The position numbers and the translations under genes were made by a program. From Pseudomonas sp. AOB-7 (GTDB lineage Bacteria > Pseudomonadota > Gammaproteobacteria > Pseudomonadales > Pseudomonadaceae): a stretch of DNA of 64,000 bases. Where the stretch lies: assembly GCF_003696305.1 (NCBI RefSeq), contig NZ_RFFK01000003.1, positions 293,887 through 357,886 of the forward strand, written 5' to 3'. This document shows, one piece after another, positions 26,732-37,166 of the stretch (positions within the stretch are counted from its first letter, which is position 1; every line of letters begins with the position of its first letter). The notes under the pieces were generated by a model. That model did no database searches. It saw nothing but the letters and a program-made list of their open reading frames with translations, and was not told the DNA's origin.

Positions 26732-26914
26732 ATGCTGGAAACCGAGGCCTATTTCTGCCCCTACTGCGGCGAGCCGGCCGAAGCCGTGCTCGATCTGTCG
26801 GCGGGTGATCAGTCCTATATCGAGGATTGCCCGGTGTGCTGCCGACCGATCCTGTTCGAGCTGCGCACCGACGGCGTCGACTGGCAACTGGAGGTTCGCG
26901 GGGAGAACGACTGA
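26732..26914 (+). CDS. CPXCG motif-containing small cysteine-rich protein
   Basis: 60-residue protein with two Cys pairs, CPYCGE near residue 9 and CPVCCRP near residue 31, forming a probable zinc ribbon. AAGGAGG precedes the ATG, one of the best ribosome-binding sites in the window. The stop overlaps the next start by one base (TGATG), so the two are translationally coupled. Function unknown. Confidence 0.88.
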   Translation: MLETEAYFCPYCGEPAEAVLDLSAGDQSYIEDCPVCCRPILFELRTDGVDWQLEVRGEND

Positions 26915-27174
26915 TGCAACGAATCTACGAGCCGGAGAATCTGCTGGAGGGCGAGATGCTGCTGGGCATGCTGGCCAGCGAGGGTATCGAGGCGCATCTG
27001 CTCGGCCAGCACCTGGTCGGTGCGGTGGGCGAGTTGCCGGTCTGCGGGCTGCTCGCGCTGCTGGTAGCCGACCATGACGCCGAGCGGGCACGCGCGCTGA
27101 TCGGGGCGTACAATGCCGCGCAACCTCTGCCCGGCGACGAGCCGGAATCCTTCCAGGGCGTGCTGCTGTGCTGA
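26914..27174 (+). CDS. DUF2007-like putative signal-transducing protein
   Basis: 86 residues starting MQRIYEPENLLEGEMLLGMLASEGIEAHLLGQHL, the pattern of DUF2007 proteins, which have a ferredoxin-like fold akin to PII/regulatory domains. Coupled to the preceding CPXCG gene by a one-base overlap. Role unknown. Confidence 0.85.
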   Translation: MQRIYEPENLLEGEMLLGMLASEGIEAHLLGQHLVGAVGELPVCGLLALLVADHDAERARALIGAYNAAQPLPGDEPESFQGVLLC

Positions 27175-27204
27175 CGCGCCCCTGCCTACCTGTCGAGTTG
27201 CCGC

Positions 27205-27822
27205 ATGTGTGGACGCTACGCCCTGTTTCGCTGGTCGCCGGCCCTGGCGGCCTTGCCCGGTTTTCCCACCGATCAGCAGCCGCACTGGAATATCGCGCCG
27301 AACGGCCAGGTGCTGCTGTTGCGTGCCGGCGCCGCCGGGACTGAAGCCGCCGCGGCGCGCTGGGGCTTGACCCCGGCCTGGCTCAAGGACCTGTCGAAGA
27401 CCCCCGCGCATGCCCGCGCCGAGACCCTGGCCGAGCAACCGATGTTCCGCGAACCCCTGCGCCTGCGCCGCGGCCTGCTGCCGGCCAACGGTTTCTACGA
27501 ATGGCGCGGCGCAGCGCGCAAGCGCCCGTACTGGATGACCAACGCCGATTCGCTGCTGTATTTCGCCGCGCTGTGGGAGGTCTATCCGGTCGGCGGGCAC
27601 GAGTACCTGAGCGTGGCGCTGATCACCCAGGCAGCCGCCTCGCAGCGCCGCCCGCTGATTCTCGACGAGCAGGAGCGGGCCCTGTGGCTGAGCGGCGAGA
27701 CCGGGCTGGAGCAACTGCAGGCGCTGCTGGCCAGGCCCCAGGGGGGGCTGCGCGAGCGCGCCCTGGCCACCCTGGTCAACGACCCCAAGCTGGATGCGCC
27801 GGAGTGCCTGACCCCGGCCTGA
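27205..27822 (+). CDS. SRAP-family (YedK/HMCES-type) abasic-site protein
   Basis: 205-residue member of the SOS response-associated peptidase family. Catalytic Cys2 follows the initiator Met (MCGRYALF), as required for formation of a thiazolidine crosslink to abasic sites in single-stranded DNA. Other conserved parts are ARAETLAEQPMFR with the Glu near residue 73, ANGFYEWRG, and an LILDEQERALWL segment; the conserved C-terminal His region seems to be represented by GGHEYLSVALIT. No LexA box was seen upstream. Converges with the corrinoid adenosyltransferase gene, 13 bases apart. Confidence 0.9.
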   Translation: MCGRYALFRWSPALAALPGFPTDQQPHWNIAPNGQVLLLRAGAAGTEAAAARWGLTPAWLKDLSKTPAHARAETLAEQPMFREPLRLRRGLLPANGFYEWRGAARKRPYWMTNADSLLYFAALWEVYPVGGHEYLSVALITQAAASQRRPLILDEQERALWLSGETGLEQLQALLARPQGGLRERALATLVNDPKLDAPECLTPA

Positions 27823-27835
27823 GCTCGCTAGGCCC

Positions 27836-28420
27836 CTAGGGTGCGTCGTGTTTCTCCGCCGCCTGCCAGAGCACCTCGGCGATGCCCTGGCGCTTGCCGA
27901 TCAGGCGCGCGGCGACGAACAGCAGGTCGGAGAGGCGGTTGACGTAGGCCAGACCCTCGGCGCGCAGCGGTTCCACCGCGTTGAGGTGCTGGCAGCGGCG
28001 TTCGGCGCCGCGGGCGACGCTGCGGCAGAGATGGGCCTGGGCCACCAGGCGCGAGCCGCCGGGCAGGATGAAGTTCTCCAGCGGGCCGACCTCCTCGTTC
28101 CAGCAGTCGATGGCCGCCTCCAGGCGCTGCACTTCGCTGGCCTGCAGGGCCTGGTAGTCGGGCATCGCCAGTTCGCCGCCGAGGTCGAACAGGCGGTGCT
28201 GACAGGGCGCCAGCACCGCGGCGATTTCCTGCAAGCCCGGCCACCTGGCCTCGCCTTCGGCCAGCTCGGCCAGCAGCAGGCCGAGCTGGCTGTTCAGCGT
28301 GTCCAGCTCGCCCATGGCTTCGATGCGCGGGTGGTCCTTGGTCACCCGGCGGCCATCGGCCAGGCCGGTCTCGCCCTTGTCGCCGGTGCGGGTGTATATC
28401 TTGGAAAGGCGGTAGCCCAT
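27836..28420 (-). CDS. cob(I)alamin adenosyltransferase, PduO type
   Basis: Enzyme of 194 residues that transfers the adenosyl group from ATP to cob(I)alamin. The N-terminal ATP-binding motif is TRTGDKGETGLADGRRVTKD (about 10-29). Later come FILPGGSRLVAQAHLCRSVARGAERR and VNRLSDLLFVAARL, both PduO-type signatures. The ATG lies two bases after the sensor-kinase stop codon, so the two genes share a transcript. The frame runs far upstream inside the kinase gene but only the part from 28420 is adenosyltransferase. Confidence 0.92.
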   Translation of the reverse strand: MGYRLSKIYTRTGDKGETGLADGRRVTKDHPRIEAMGELDTLNSQLGLLLAELAEGEARWPGLQEIAAVLAPCQHRLFDLGGELAMPDYQALQASEVQRLEAAIDCWNEEVGPLENFILPGGSRLVAQAHLCRSVARGAERRCQHLNAVEPLRAEGLAYVNRLSDLLFVAARLIGKRQGIAEVLWQAAEKHDAP

Positions 28421-28422
28421 GT

Positions 28423-30441
28423 TCAGAGTCCTGTGCTGTCGGGAGCGGGGGCCAGCGGCAGGCGCAGGGTGAAGCAGGTGCCCTGGCCGGGCTTGGATTG
28501 CACTTCCATCTGCCCCTTGTGGTTGTTGGTGACGATGAAATAGGACACCGCCAGGCCCAGGCCGGTGCCCTGGCCGACTTCCTTGGTGGTGAAGAACGGC
28601 TCGAAGATGCGCTTGCGCACGGCCTCGCTCATGCCGGTGCCGTTGTCCTCGACCTGCAGTTCGGCCCAGTTGCCGACCTGGCGCGTACGCAGGGTGATGC
28701 GCCCGGGTTCGTCGGGCGCGCTGCGCTGGTGGATGGCCTGGGCGGCGTTCTTCAGCAGGTTGAGCAGCACCTGCTCCAGCTCGTTGGCGGTGGCGGCCAC
28801 CGCGCCCAGCTGCGGGTCGAAGTCGCGGACGATCTGCAGCGCCTTGAAGTCGAAGCTGTCGGTGAGGTCGAAGTCGTTGCCGGCGATCTCCAGCGCCTGG
28901 TCGATCAGTGCCGGCAGCTGGCAGGGCGCCAGTTGCCGGTCGCTGCGCCGGCTGAAGCTGAGCATATGGCTGACGATCTTCGCGGCGCGCTGGCCGGCCT
29001 GCTGGATGCCGTCGAGCAGGCGCGGCACCTCGCGGGCCTCGAGGTAGCGGTCGATGCTTTCCAGGCAGACGCCAACCTGTTCGGCCTGTTCGCGGTTCTT
29101 TTCCAGTTCCGGCGACAGGCGCCGGCGGATGTTCTGCACGTTGTGCAGGATGGCGCCGAGCGGGTTGTTGATCTCGTGTGCCATGCCGGCGGCCAGGCCG
29201 CCGACCGAGAGCATCTTCTCCGACTGCACCATCATTTCCTCCAGCGCCAGGCGCTGGGTGATGTCGTCGATGCGGATCACCGCGCCGCGCCCGGCACCGC
29301 CCATCAGCGGGTAGAAGGTCAGAGCATAGTGGCGCGGCTCCTCGTCCTTGTGCCAGGTGACCCGCTCGATCTTCTCCACCCGGTGCTGCTCGGCGGTGCG
29401 CTTGAGCTGTGGCAGGAAGGGCTTGAGCGGCGGGAAGGCGAGGAACACCGGCTGGTTCAGCGCCTCGTCCAGGCGCGTGCCGGAAAGCGCGCTGGCCTCC
29501 TGGTTCCATTGGGTGACGTAGAGCTGCTCGTCGAGGGCGATCAGCGCCGAGGGCATGGAGTCGATGATGCTGTTGAGGTAGTTCTGGAAACCGGTGAGCT
29601 TTTTCTCGATCTTGCTGCGCACCTGCACCTCCAGCTCCAGCTTGCGGTTGGAGTGGCGGGTTTCCTCGGCCAGGCTCTGCGCCTGGTCGAAGGCGGCCTG
29701 GGCGTCGTCGCGGGCGCGGCTGAGCTGCTGCTCGCGCGCCTCCATGCGCATCAGCATGGTGTTGAAGGCGTCGGCCAGGCTGCCGATCTCGTCCTGGTTG
29801 CCGCGGGCGGCGCGCAGGGCGTAGTTCTCCTCGCGGGTGACCTGGCGCGACAGCTCCTCCAGCTTGCGGATCGGCCTGGTCACCAGGCGCCTGATCTGCC
29901 GCGCCACCAGCAGCCAGAGCAGCACGCTGAGCGCCAGGATCGCCAGGCTGGCGGTCAGGGTGCCGGTGTAGAAGGCGCCGGGCAGTTCGCTGGAGGCCAC
30001 CAGCAGCAGGGCGCCGGGGCGGCCGCTGGGGTGCGGCAGCTCGACCAGGTGGTTGGCGCGAAAGGCGGTCTCGCGCCAGTGCGGCAGCTGGCTGAGCTGC
30101 AACGGCACCTGCAGTTTCTCGCCGCGCTGCAGCTGCGCCAGGCTGACCCCGTTGCTGTCGTAGATCACCGCCGCGCGCAGCGGCGCGTAGTCGTCCAGGC
30201 GCTTGAGCAGGGCTTCGGCGGAGGCCGGCGAGTGCAGCGCCTCCTTGCTCAGCGCCGGACTGGCGATCAGCCGCCCGAGGGTGTGCAGGGCCTGCGGCGC
30301 CATGCTCTCCTGGGTGATCCAGTAGGCGGCGCTGATAAAGGCCAGGTTGGCGATCAGCAGCACCGCGGCGAGCAGCACCAGCAGCGCGGCGAGCAGCTTG
30401 CGGCCGACCGGCAGGTTGTCGAGGTGCTGACGCAGTCGCAT
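28423..30441 (-). CDS. sensor histidine kinase with HAMP and PAS domains
   Basis: Inner-membrane kinase of 672 residues. TM1 about 14-38, a periplasmic loop of about 120 residues, TM2 about 163-182, a HAMP domain ([20 protein letters not shown]), a coiled coil, a PAS domain (about 285-405), then HisKA with the phospho-acceptor His422 in [11 protein letters not shown]. The ATPase domain has [18 protein letters not shown] (N box), [11 protein letters not shown] (G1) and [13 protein letters not shown] (G2). No receiver domain of its own. The likely partner is the response-regulator gene at 31499, separated by panE. From memory it is the counterpart of PAO1 PA4398, reported to affect swarming and biofilm. 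Confidence 0.92.
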   Translation of the reverse strand: MRLRQHLDNLPVGRKLLAALLVLLAAVLLIANLAFISAAYWITQESMAPQALHTLGRLIASPALSKEALHSPASAEALLKRLDDYAPLRAAVIYDSNGVSLAQLQRGEKLQVPLQLSQLPHWRETAFRANHLVELPHPSGRPGALLLVASSELPGAFYTGTLTASLAILALSVLLWLLVARQIRRLVTRPIRKLEELSRQVTREENYALRAARGNQDEIGSLADAFNTMLMRMEAREQQLSRARDDAQAAFDQAQSLAEETRHSNRKLELEVQVRSKIEKKLTGFQNYLNSIIDSMPSALIALDEQLYVTQWNQEASALSGTRLDEALNQPVFLAFPPLKPFLPQLKRTAEQHRVEKIERVTWHKDEEPRHYALTFYPLMGGAGRGAVIRIDDITQRLALEEMMVQSEKMLSVGGLAAGMAHEINNPLGAILHNVQNIRRRLSPELEKNREQAEQVGVCLESIDRYLEAREVPRLLDGIQQAGQRAAKIVSHMLSFSRRSDRQLAPCQLPALIDQALEIAGNDFDLTDSFDFKALQIVRDFDPQLGAVAATANELEQVLLNLLKNAAQAIHQRSAPDEPGRITLRTRQVGNWAELQVEDNGTGMSEAVRKRIFEPFFTTKEVGQGTGLGLAVSYFIVTNNHKGQMEVQSKPGQGTCFTLRLPLAPAPDSTGL

Positions 30442-30590
30442 GTGGCTATCGCTGTGACGGGCGGGAAGGGCAGGTTAGCGCGGCCGGGCGGCCATTGCCA
30501 TGGCGGGATCGGGCGGCTGCGCACAGGTCGTGGGGTGGACATGCCGCAGCCCGGCTTGTCCACGGGGGCGGGCGCTGGTTGACAGCGCCG

Positions 30591-32504
<1,914 letters not shown>

Positions 32505-32597
32505 TCAGTCCGGTTATAATGGGCCCGCCATAGTTATCGTCAAGTCAGGCGCGTTCACTCCGTGAAGGGGATCGCGCCGTCCATCAGGAGCAAGCCC

Positions 32598-33077
32598 ATG
32601 CCTTCGTTCGACGTGGTGTCGGAACTGGACAAACACGAACTGACCAACGCGGTCGACAATGCTGTCAAGGAACTCGATCGCCGTTTCGATCTGCGCGGCA
32701 AGTGCAGCATCGAAAGCAAGGACAAGACCCTCACCCTGACCGCCGAAGCCGAGTTCATGCTCGAGCAGGTGCTCGACATCGTGCGCAGCAGCCTGATCAA
32801 GCGCAAGATCGACTGTCAGTGCATGGAAGCCAAGGAGGCCTACGCCTCCGGCAAGGTGATGAAACAGGAGGTGACCTTCCGCGAGGGCATCGACAAGGAG
32901 CTGGCGAAGAAGATCGTCGCCCATATCAAGGACGCCAAGCTCAAGGTGCAGGCCGCCATCCAGGGCGAGCAGGTGCGCATCACCGGCAAGAAGCGCGACG
33001 ACCTGCAGGAGGCCATCGCCCTGCTGCGCGGTCACGATTTCGGCATGCCGCTGCAGTACAACAACTTCCGCGATTGA
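32598..33077 (+). CDS. yajQ: YajQ family nucleotide-binding protein
   Basis: 159-residue cytoplasmic protein starting [34 protein letters not shown], the invariant YajQ N-terminus, with [27 protein letters not shown] near the C-terminus. YajQ proteins bind nucleic acids and, in Xanthomonas and Pseudomonas, cyclic di-GMP. GGAG before the ATG. Its neighbour across the divergent promoter encodes a degenerate GGDEF regulator, so two possible c-di-GMP-linked genes sit back to back. Confidence 0.95.
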   Translation: MPSFDVVSELDKHELTNAVDNAVKELDRRFDLRGKCSIESKDKTLTLTAEAEFMLEQVLDIVRSSLIKRKIDCQCMEAKEAYASGKVMKQEVTFREGIDKELAKKIVAHIKDAKLKVQAAIQGEQVRITGKKRDDLQEAIALLRGHDFGMPLQYNNFRD

Positions 33078-33124
33078 ACCTTTGCCGCCTAGCGGCGTCG
33101 CAACGCAGGATTGATAGCATTCTG

Positions 33125-33148
33125 ACCGCCATGGCATGCCATGGCGGT
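33125..33148. promoter_or_regulatory. 24-base perfect palindrome between yajQ and the MscS gene
   Basis: Perfect palindrome whose left half is ACCGCCATGGCA, 47 bases after the yajQ stop and 30 before the MscS-channel start. In RNA it folds to a ten-bp hairpin with a CATG loop. No T-run follows (GTCGTTTC), so it may be a weak terminator, an operator, or a translational control hairpin. Confidence 0.6.
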
Positions 33149-33178
33149 GTCGTTTCATGCACAGGAAAGGAGTACCCC

Positions 33179-34006
33179 ATGGAGATGAACGTCGACGAAC
33201 TGGTGAAGCTCTCGGAGGCCTGGCTGCCGGTGGTGCTGGAGTACAGCGGCAAGCTGACCCTGGCGCTGATCACCCTGCTGATCGGCTGGTGGCTGATCGG
33301 CCGGCTGACTGCCAGCATCGGTCGTCTGCTCGAGGCGCGGCGCGTGGATCGGGCGCTGAGCAGCTTTATCGGCAGCCTGGTCAGCATCGTGCTGCGCATT
33401 CTGCTGCTGATCAGCGTGGCCTCGATGATCGGCGTGGAGACCACCTCCTTCATCGCCATGATCGGTGCCGCCGGCCTGGCCATCGGCCTGGCCCTGCAGG
33501 GCAGTCTGGCCAACTTTGCCGGCGGCGTGCTGATCATGCTGTTCCGCCCGTTCCGCGCCGGCGACTGGATCGAGGCGCAGGGCGTGGCCGGTAGCGTCGA
33601 CAGCATCCAGATCTTCCACACCACGCTGAAGACCGCCGACAACAAGGTGGTCATCGTGCCCAACGGCAGCCTGTCCAACGGCCACATCACCAACTATTCG
33701 CGCGAACCGCGCCGGCGTGCCGACATCAATATCGGCATCGACTACTCCAGCGACATCAAGCGCGCCCGCGAAGTGCTGCTGGAGATCGCCAAGGACCCGC
33801 GCGTGCACCTCGATCCGGCGCCCGTGGTGTTCGTCACCGGTCTGGGCGACAGCGCGGTCAACCTGTCGCTGCGGGTGTGGGTGGCCACCGCCGATTTCTG
33901 GCCGGTGACCTTCGAGTTCACCGAGCTGGCCAAGGAGCGCCTGACTGCCGCCGGCATCGGCATCCCCTTCCCGCAGCGGGTGGTGCACCTGGCCAAGGCC
34001 GACTGA
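33179..34006 (+). CDS. small-conductance mechanosensitive channel (MscS family)
   Basis: 275-residue channel that opens on hypo-osmotic shock. Three helices: about 24-43, 62-82 and the pore-lining 90-120, which reads FIAMIGAAGLAIGLALQGSLANFAGG, the Gly/Ala-packed MscS pore pattern. FRPFRAGDWIEAQGVAGSVDSIQIFHTTLKT begins the cytoplasmic beta domain, with VIVPNGSLSNGHITNYSREPRRR following. AAGGAG seven bases before the ATG. Size and layout match short MscS (YggB). Ends in a strong terminator. Confidence 0.95.
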   Translation: MEMNVDELVKLSEAWLPVVLEYSGKLTLALITLLIGWWLIGRLTASIGRLLEARRVDRALSSFIGSLVSIVLRILLLISVASMIGVETTSFIAMIGAAGLAIGLALQGSLANFAGGVLIMLFRPFRAGDWIEAQGVAGSVDSIQIFHTTLKTADNKVVIVPNGSLSNGHITNYSREPRRRADINIGIDYSSDIKRAREVLLEIAKDPRVHLDPAPVVFVTGLGDSAVNLSLRVWVATADFWPVTFEFTELAKERLTAAGIGIPFPQRVVHLAKAD

Positions 34007-34020
34007 GGCGTAGCGGATGG

Positions 34021-34051
34021 AAAAAGCCCCGGCAGGTCCGGGGCTTTTTTC
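34021..34051. terminator. bidirectional rho-independent terminator
   Basis: AAAAAGCCCCGG / CCGGGGCTTTTT stem-loop with A and T runs on either side, between the convergent MscS and AmpG-like genes. Confidence 0.92.
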
Positions 34052-34061
34052 TGTCTGTCGT

Positions 34062-35606
34062 TCAGGCCTTCTCCGCCGGCGCGACCGGCGTGTCGCCGTT
34101 GGGCTGGCGGCGGTCGCGGCCCCACTGCAGGGCGATCAGGATCAGCGTGGGGATGCCGAGCAGCGCGGTGGCGAGGAAGAAGTGGGCGTAGCCGAGCTTC
34201 TCCACCATCACCCCGGAGTAGCCGCCGATCAGACGCGGCAGCAGCAGCATGATGGAGCTGAGCAGGGCGTACTGGGTGGCGGAGAACTTCAGGTTGGTCA
34301 GGCTCGACAGGTAGGCGACGAAGGCCGCGGTGGCCAGGCCGGCGCTGAAGTTGTCGCAGCTGATGGTGACGATCAGCATGTTCAGGTGCGGGCCCATGCC
34401 CACCAGCAGCATGAACAGCAGGTTGGTCGCCGCCGAGGCGAAGGCGCCGATCAGCAGGATCGGCATGATGCCGAAGCGCACGATCAGCAGGCCGCCCATG
34501 CCGGCGCCGAGCAGGGTCATGACCAGGCCGAACAGCTTGCTGACGCTGGCGATCTGATCCTTGGAAAAGCCCTGGTCGATATAGAAGACGTTGGCCATCA
34601 CCCCCATCACCGTGTCCGACAGCCGGTAGGTGGCGATCAGGCCCAGCAGCAGCAGGGCCTGCCAGCGGTAACGCAGGATGAAGTCGTTGACCGGGGTCAG
34701 CACCGGCGCCAGGCTGCGCCGGCCCATGGCCGACAGGCACAGCGCGGTGAGGATGGTGTAGAGCAGGGCGCGCAGGAAGGCGCGGTCCTCCAGCAGCAGG
34801 TCGAGCAGGCTGGCCTCGCCGCGCAGCACGCTGGCGAAGTCGGTGTGGAAGAACTGGGTGAACATCGCCGGCACCGACACCAGCAGCACGATCAGCACCA
34901 GCACCGAGAGGATCTGCCGCACGAAGCCGTACTTGGCCGCCGCCAGCTGGGTCTTCAGCGGCACCGGCGGCTCGCGCATCCACAGGCTGGTGAGCAGGCC
35001 CGGCAGCATCAGCAGGGCGAACACCAGGTAGGTGCCGGCCCAGGCGCCGTGCTTGTACAGCTGCGCGGTGGAGCCGAAGCCCTCGGCGAAATACAGCGCG
35101 CCGGCGGTGGCGAGCAGCGCGGCGACCCGGTAGCCGGCCATGTAGGCGGCGGCCAGGGCGGCCTGACGGGTGTCGTCGACGATCTCCAGGCGGTAGGCGT
35201 CCACCGCGATGTCCTGGGTGGCCGAGGCGAAGGCCACCACCACCGCCAGGGCGATCAGCCAGCTGAGCTGGGTCTGCGGGTCGAAGCTGGCCATGCCGAC
35301 TAGACCGACGGCGATCAGGCTCTGCGCCAGCACCAGCCAGGAGCGGCGCCGGCCCAGCTTGCCCAGCAGCGGCAGGCGCCATTGGTCGAGCATCGGCGCC
35401 CACACCCATTTGAAGGCGTAGGCCAGGCCGATCAGGCTGGCGAAGCCGATGGTCTCGCGCGCCACGCCGGCTTCGCGCAGCCACACCGACAGGGTGGAGA
35501 ACACCAGCATGTAAGGCAGGCCGGCGGCGAAGCCGAGCAGGAGCAGTGCCAGGGTGGCGGGGCTGGCATAGGTGGCGAGGGCTTCTCGCCAGGATTTGCG
35601 TGGCAT
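34062..35606 (-). CDS. ampG: AmpG-like muropeptide permease (MFS)
   Basis: Inner-membrane transporter of 514 residues with about 14 hydrophobic segments. AmpG imports GlcNAc-anhydroMurNAc peptides for peptidoglycan recycling and thereby sets AmpC beta-lactamase induction. Family features: LLGFAAGLPYMLVFSTLSVWLREAGV at the N-terminus, IGLAYAFKWVWAPMLDQW, and ASATQDIAVDAYRLE. The start MPRKSWREAL is chosen because the extra upstream residues lack similarity. PAO1 AmpG as recalled is longer by a C-terminal helical extension, which is absent here. It converges with the MscS gene as in that species. Confidence 0.9.
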   Translation of the reverse strand: MPRKSWREALATYASPATLALLLLGFAAGLPYMLVFSTLSVWLREAGVARETIGFASLIGLAYAFKWVWAPMLDQWRLPLLGKLGRRRSWLVLAQSLIAVGLVGMASFDPQTQLSWLIALAVVVAFASATQDIAVDAYRLEIVDDTRQAALAAAYMAGYRVAALLATAGALYFAEGFGSTAQLYKHGAWAGTYLVFALLMLPGLLTSLWMREPPVPLKTQLAAAKYGFVRQILSVLVLIVLLVSVPAMFTQFFHTDFASVLRGEASLLDLLLEDRAFLRALLYTILTALCLSAMGRRSLAPVLTPVNDFILRYRWQALLLLGLIATYRLSDTVMGVMANVFYIDQGFSKDQIASVSKLFGLVMTLLGAGMGGLLIVRFGIMPILLIGAFASAATNLLFMLLVGMGPHLNMLIVTISCDNFSAGLATAAFVAYLSSLTNLKFSATQYALLSSIMLLLPRLIGGYSGVMVEKLGYAHFFLATALLGIPTLILIALQWGRDRRQPNGDTPVAPAEKA

Positions 35607-35643
35607 CGGGCTCGAATCTGGGGAACGGGTGATAGCGCGCACT

Positions 35644-36036
35644 CTAACCGCTGTGCTCCATCGGGCGCCAGCCGTGCCGACGGATATCCACCCGTTCGTT
35701 CAGGATACTGATGCCTTCGGCGCGCAAGCGCGCGCGCTGCTCGTTGCCCGCCGGCGTTCCGGCGCCCAGGCTCAGGCGTCCGCCGGCGCCGAGCACCCGA
35801 TGCCAGGGCAGCGCGGTGCCCTCCGGCAACTGGCCGAGGGTGCGCCCGACCCAGCGCGCGGCGCGACCCAGGCCGGCCAGTCGGGCCAGCTCGCCGTAGC
35901 TGATCACCTTGCCCGCCGGCACCTGCGCCAGCACCAGGTACAGCGCCTCGCGCCGGGCCTCGGCGCTTGCCGGTGGCGGGGCCGGCCATGCAGACTCTGC
36001 CGGGTCCACTGTGCCCCTATGGGTTGTCCTCGTCAT
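35644..36036 (-). CDS. alkyltransferase-like (ATL) protein, Cys replaced by Trp
   Basis: 130-residue homologue of the DNA-binding domain of O6-methylguanine-DNA methyltransferase. It has VPAGKVISYGELARLAGLGRAARWVGRTLGQLPEG (helix-turn-helix and Arg finger) and then PWHRVLGAGG, in which the acceptor Cys of PCHRV is Trp (residue 78). Such ATL proteins bind alkylated bases without repairing them and flag them to nucleotide excision repair. The ATG at 36036 overlaps, on the opposite strand, the ATG of the next gene; a GTG at 36009 with AGGGG four bases upstream would give a 121-residue protein and is a good alternative. Confidence 0.85.
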   Translation of the reverse strand: MTRTTHRGTVDPAESAWPAPPPASAEARREALYLVLAQVPAGKVISYGELARLAGLGRAARWVGRTLGQLPEGTALPWHRVLGAGGRLSLGAGTPAGNEQRARLRAEGISILNERVDIRRHGWRPMEHSG

Positions 36037-37033
36037 GCTGCCACGCCTGTTGTTCGCCTTCGTCCTTTATACCCTGGCCGCACCGCTGTGGGCCGACACC
36101 GTGTGGCTCGACAACGGCGACCGCCTCAGCGGCGAGATCGTCCTGCTCGACGGCGGCAAGCTGGCGCTGAAGACCAAGTACGCCGGCCAGGTGCTGATCG
36201 ACTGGAAGGATATCGACACCCTGAGCTCGGACAAACCCCTGCTGCTGCGCCGCCAGGGCTTCGACAGCGAGCTGAGCAAGACCCTGGCGGCGGCCGGCGC
36301 CGGCATGGTGCGGGTGGAGGGCGAGCGCAGCCAGGTCCTGCCGCTGGCCGAGATCACCCGCCTGGTGCCGCCGCGGCCGCTGCTGGAGGATCGCGTCTGG
36401 GAAGGCAATCTCGACGCCAAGCTGGATATGGAACGCAACGACAGCAAGGTCGACGAGTGGAAGCTCAAGGGCAACACGCGCGTCGAACATGGGCGCTGGC
36501 GCCACGTGCTGAGCGGCGAGCTGGAGCACGAGACCAAGAACGGCGAGAAGGTCGACGACAACTGGGAGCTGGAGTACGACCTCGACCGCTTCTTCACCGA
36601 GCACTGGTTCTGGCGGGTGGGGGGGGAGCAGCGCGAGGACGAGTTCGAGTCCATCGAGCGCCAGCGCATCCTCGGCACCGGGCCGGGCTACCGCTTCTGG
36701 GACGACGAGTTGGGTCGCTTCGACCTGATCGCCCAGTTCAACCGGGTGCGGCTGGAGTCGGACATCGTCGATCTGGCCTTCGACACCACCTCGCTGGAGC
36801 TGGACTACAAGCGCCTGCTGTGGGGCACGCGGCTGGAGTTCTATGCCAACGCCGAGCTGCAGATGCCGCATATCGACGCCATCGACTACGTGCTCGACAG
36901 CGAGTTCGGCCTGCGCTACCGCCTCAACCAGTGGGCGCGGCTGTCGCTGCTGTACGAGCTCGACCAGTTGCGCGGCCAGGGCCAGACCATCTCGGATCGC
37001 CATTACCTGATCGGCGTCGGCGTGGGCTGGTGA
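36035..37033 (+). CDS. DUF481 family outer-membrane protein, first of tandem pair
   Basis: 332-residue exported protein: signal peptide MLPRLLFAFVLYTLAAPLWA, then DTVWLDNGDRLSGEIVLLDGGKLALKTKYAG, an SH3-like module also seen in the next gene, and a C-terminal DUF481 barrel-like region with alternating strands ending HYLIGVGVGW. The family (YdiY-like) is predicted to be a small outer-membrane barrel; some members are induced by salt or acid, and the function is unknown. No clear ribosome-binding site precedes ATG 36035, which overlaps the divergent ATL start codon. Confidence 0.85.
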   Translation: MLPRLLFAFVLYTLAAPLWADTVWLDNGDRLSGEIVLLDGGKLALKTKYAGQVLIDWKDIDTLSSDKPLLLRRQGFDSELSKTLAAAGAGMVRVEGERSQVLPLAEITRLVPPRPLLEDRVWEGNLDAKLDMERNDSKVDEWKLKGNTRVEHGRWRHVLSGELEHETKNGEKVDDNWELEYDLDRFFTEHWFWRVGGEQREDEFESIERQRILGTGPGYRFWDDELGRFDLIAQFNRVRLESDIVDLAFDTTSLELDYKRLLWGTRLEFYANAELQMPHIDAIDYVLDSEFGLRYRLNQWARLSLLYELDQLRGQGQTISDRHYLIGVGVGW

Positions 37034-37098
37034 TGCCGCCCTACGGAGTGCCGCCCGGCGGAAACAGCTGAACTCTGCCGGCCGATGCCGGTCAGCTC

Positions 37099-37126
37099 TT
37101 GCTCTGGCGTCGGGCTTGCGCATAAT
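37099..37126 (+). promoter_or_regulatory. sigma70-like promoter for the second DUF481 gene
   Basis: TTGCTC (37099-37104) and CATAAT (37121-37126) with a 16-base spacer, about 40 bases before the ATG at 37167. This suggests the second paralogue can be transcribed independently of the first. Confidence 0.45.
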
Positions 37127-37166
37127 GCCCGGCTTTTCGCCCCATCAGAGCTCAACTGTCCTCGTT

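Noticed and set aside
27836..29509. Fusion of sensor kinase antisense-frame sequence with the adenosyltransferase
   Set aside because: The frame happens to stay open upstream, but residues before MGYRLSKIY are an Arg/Pro-rich out-of-frame reading of the kinase gene. Adenosyltransferase starts at 28420.
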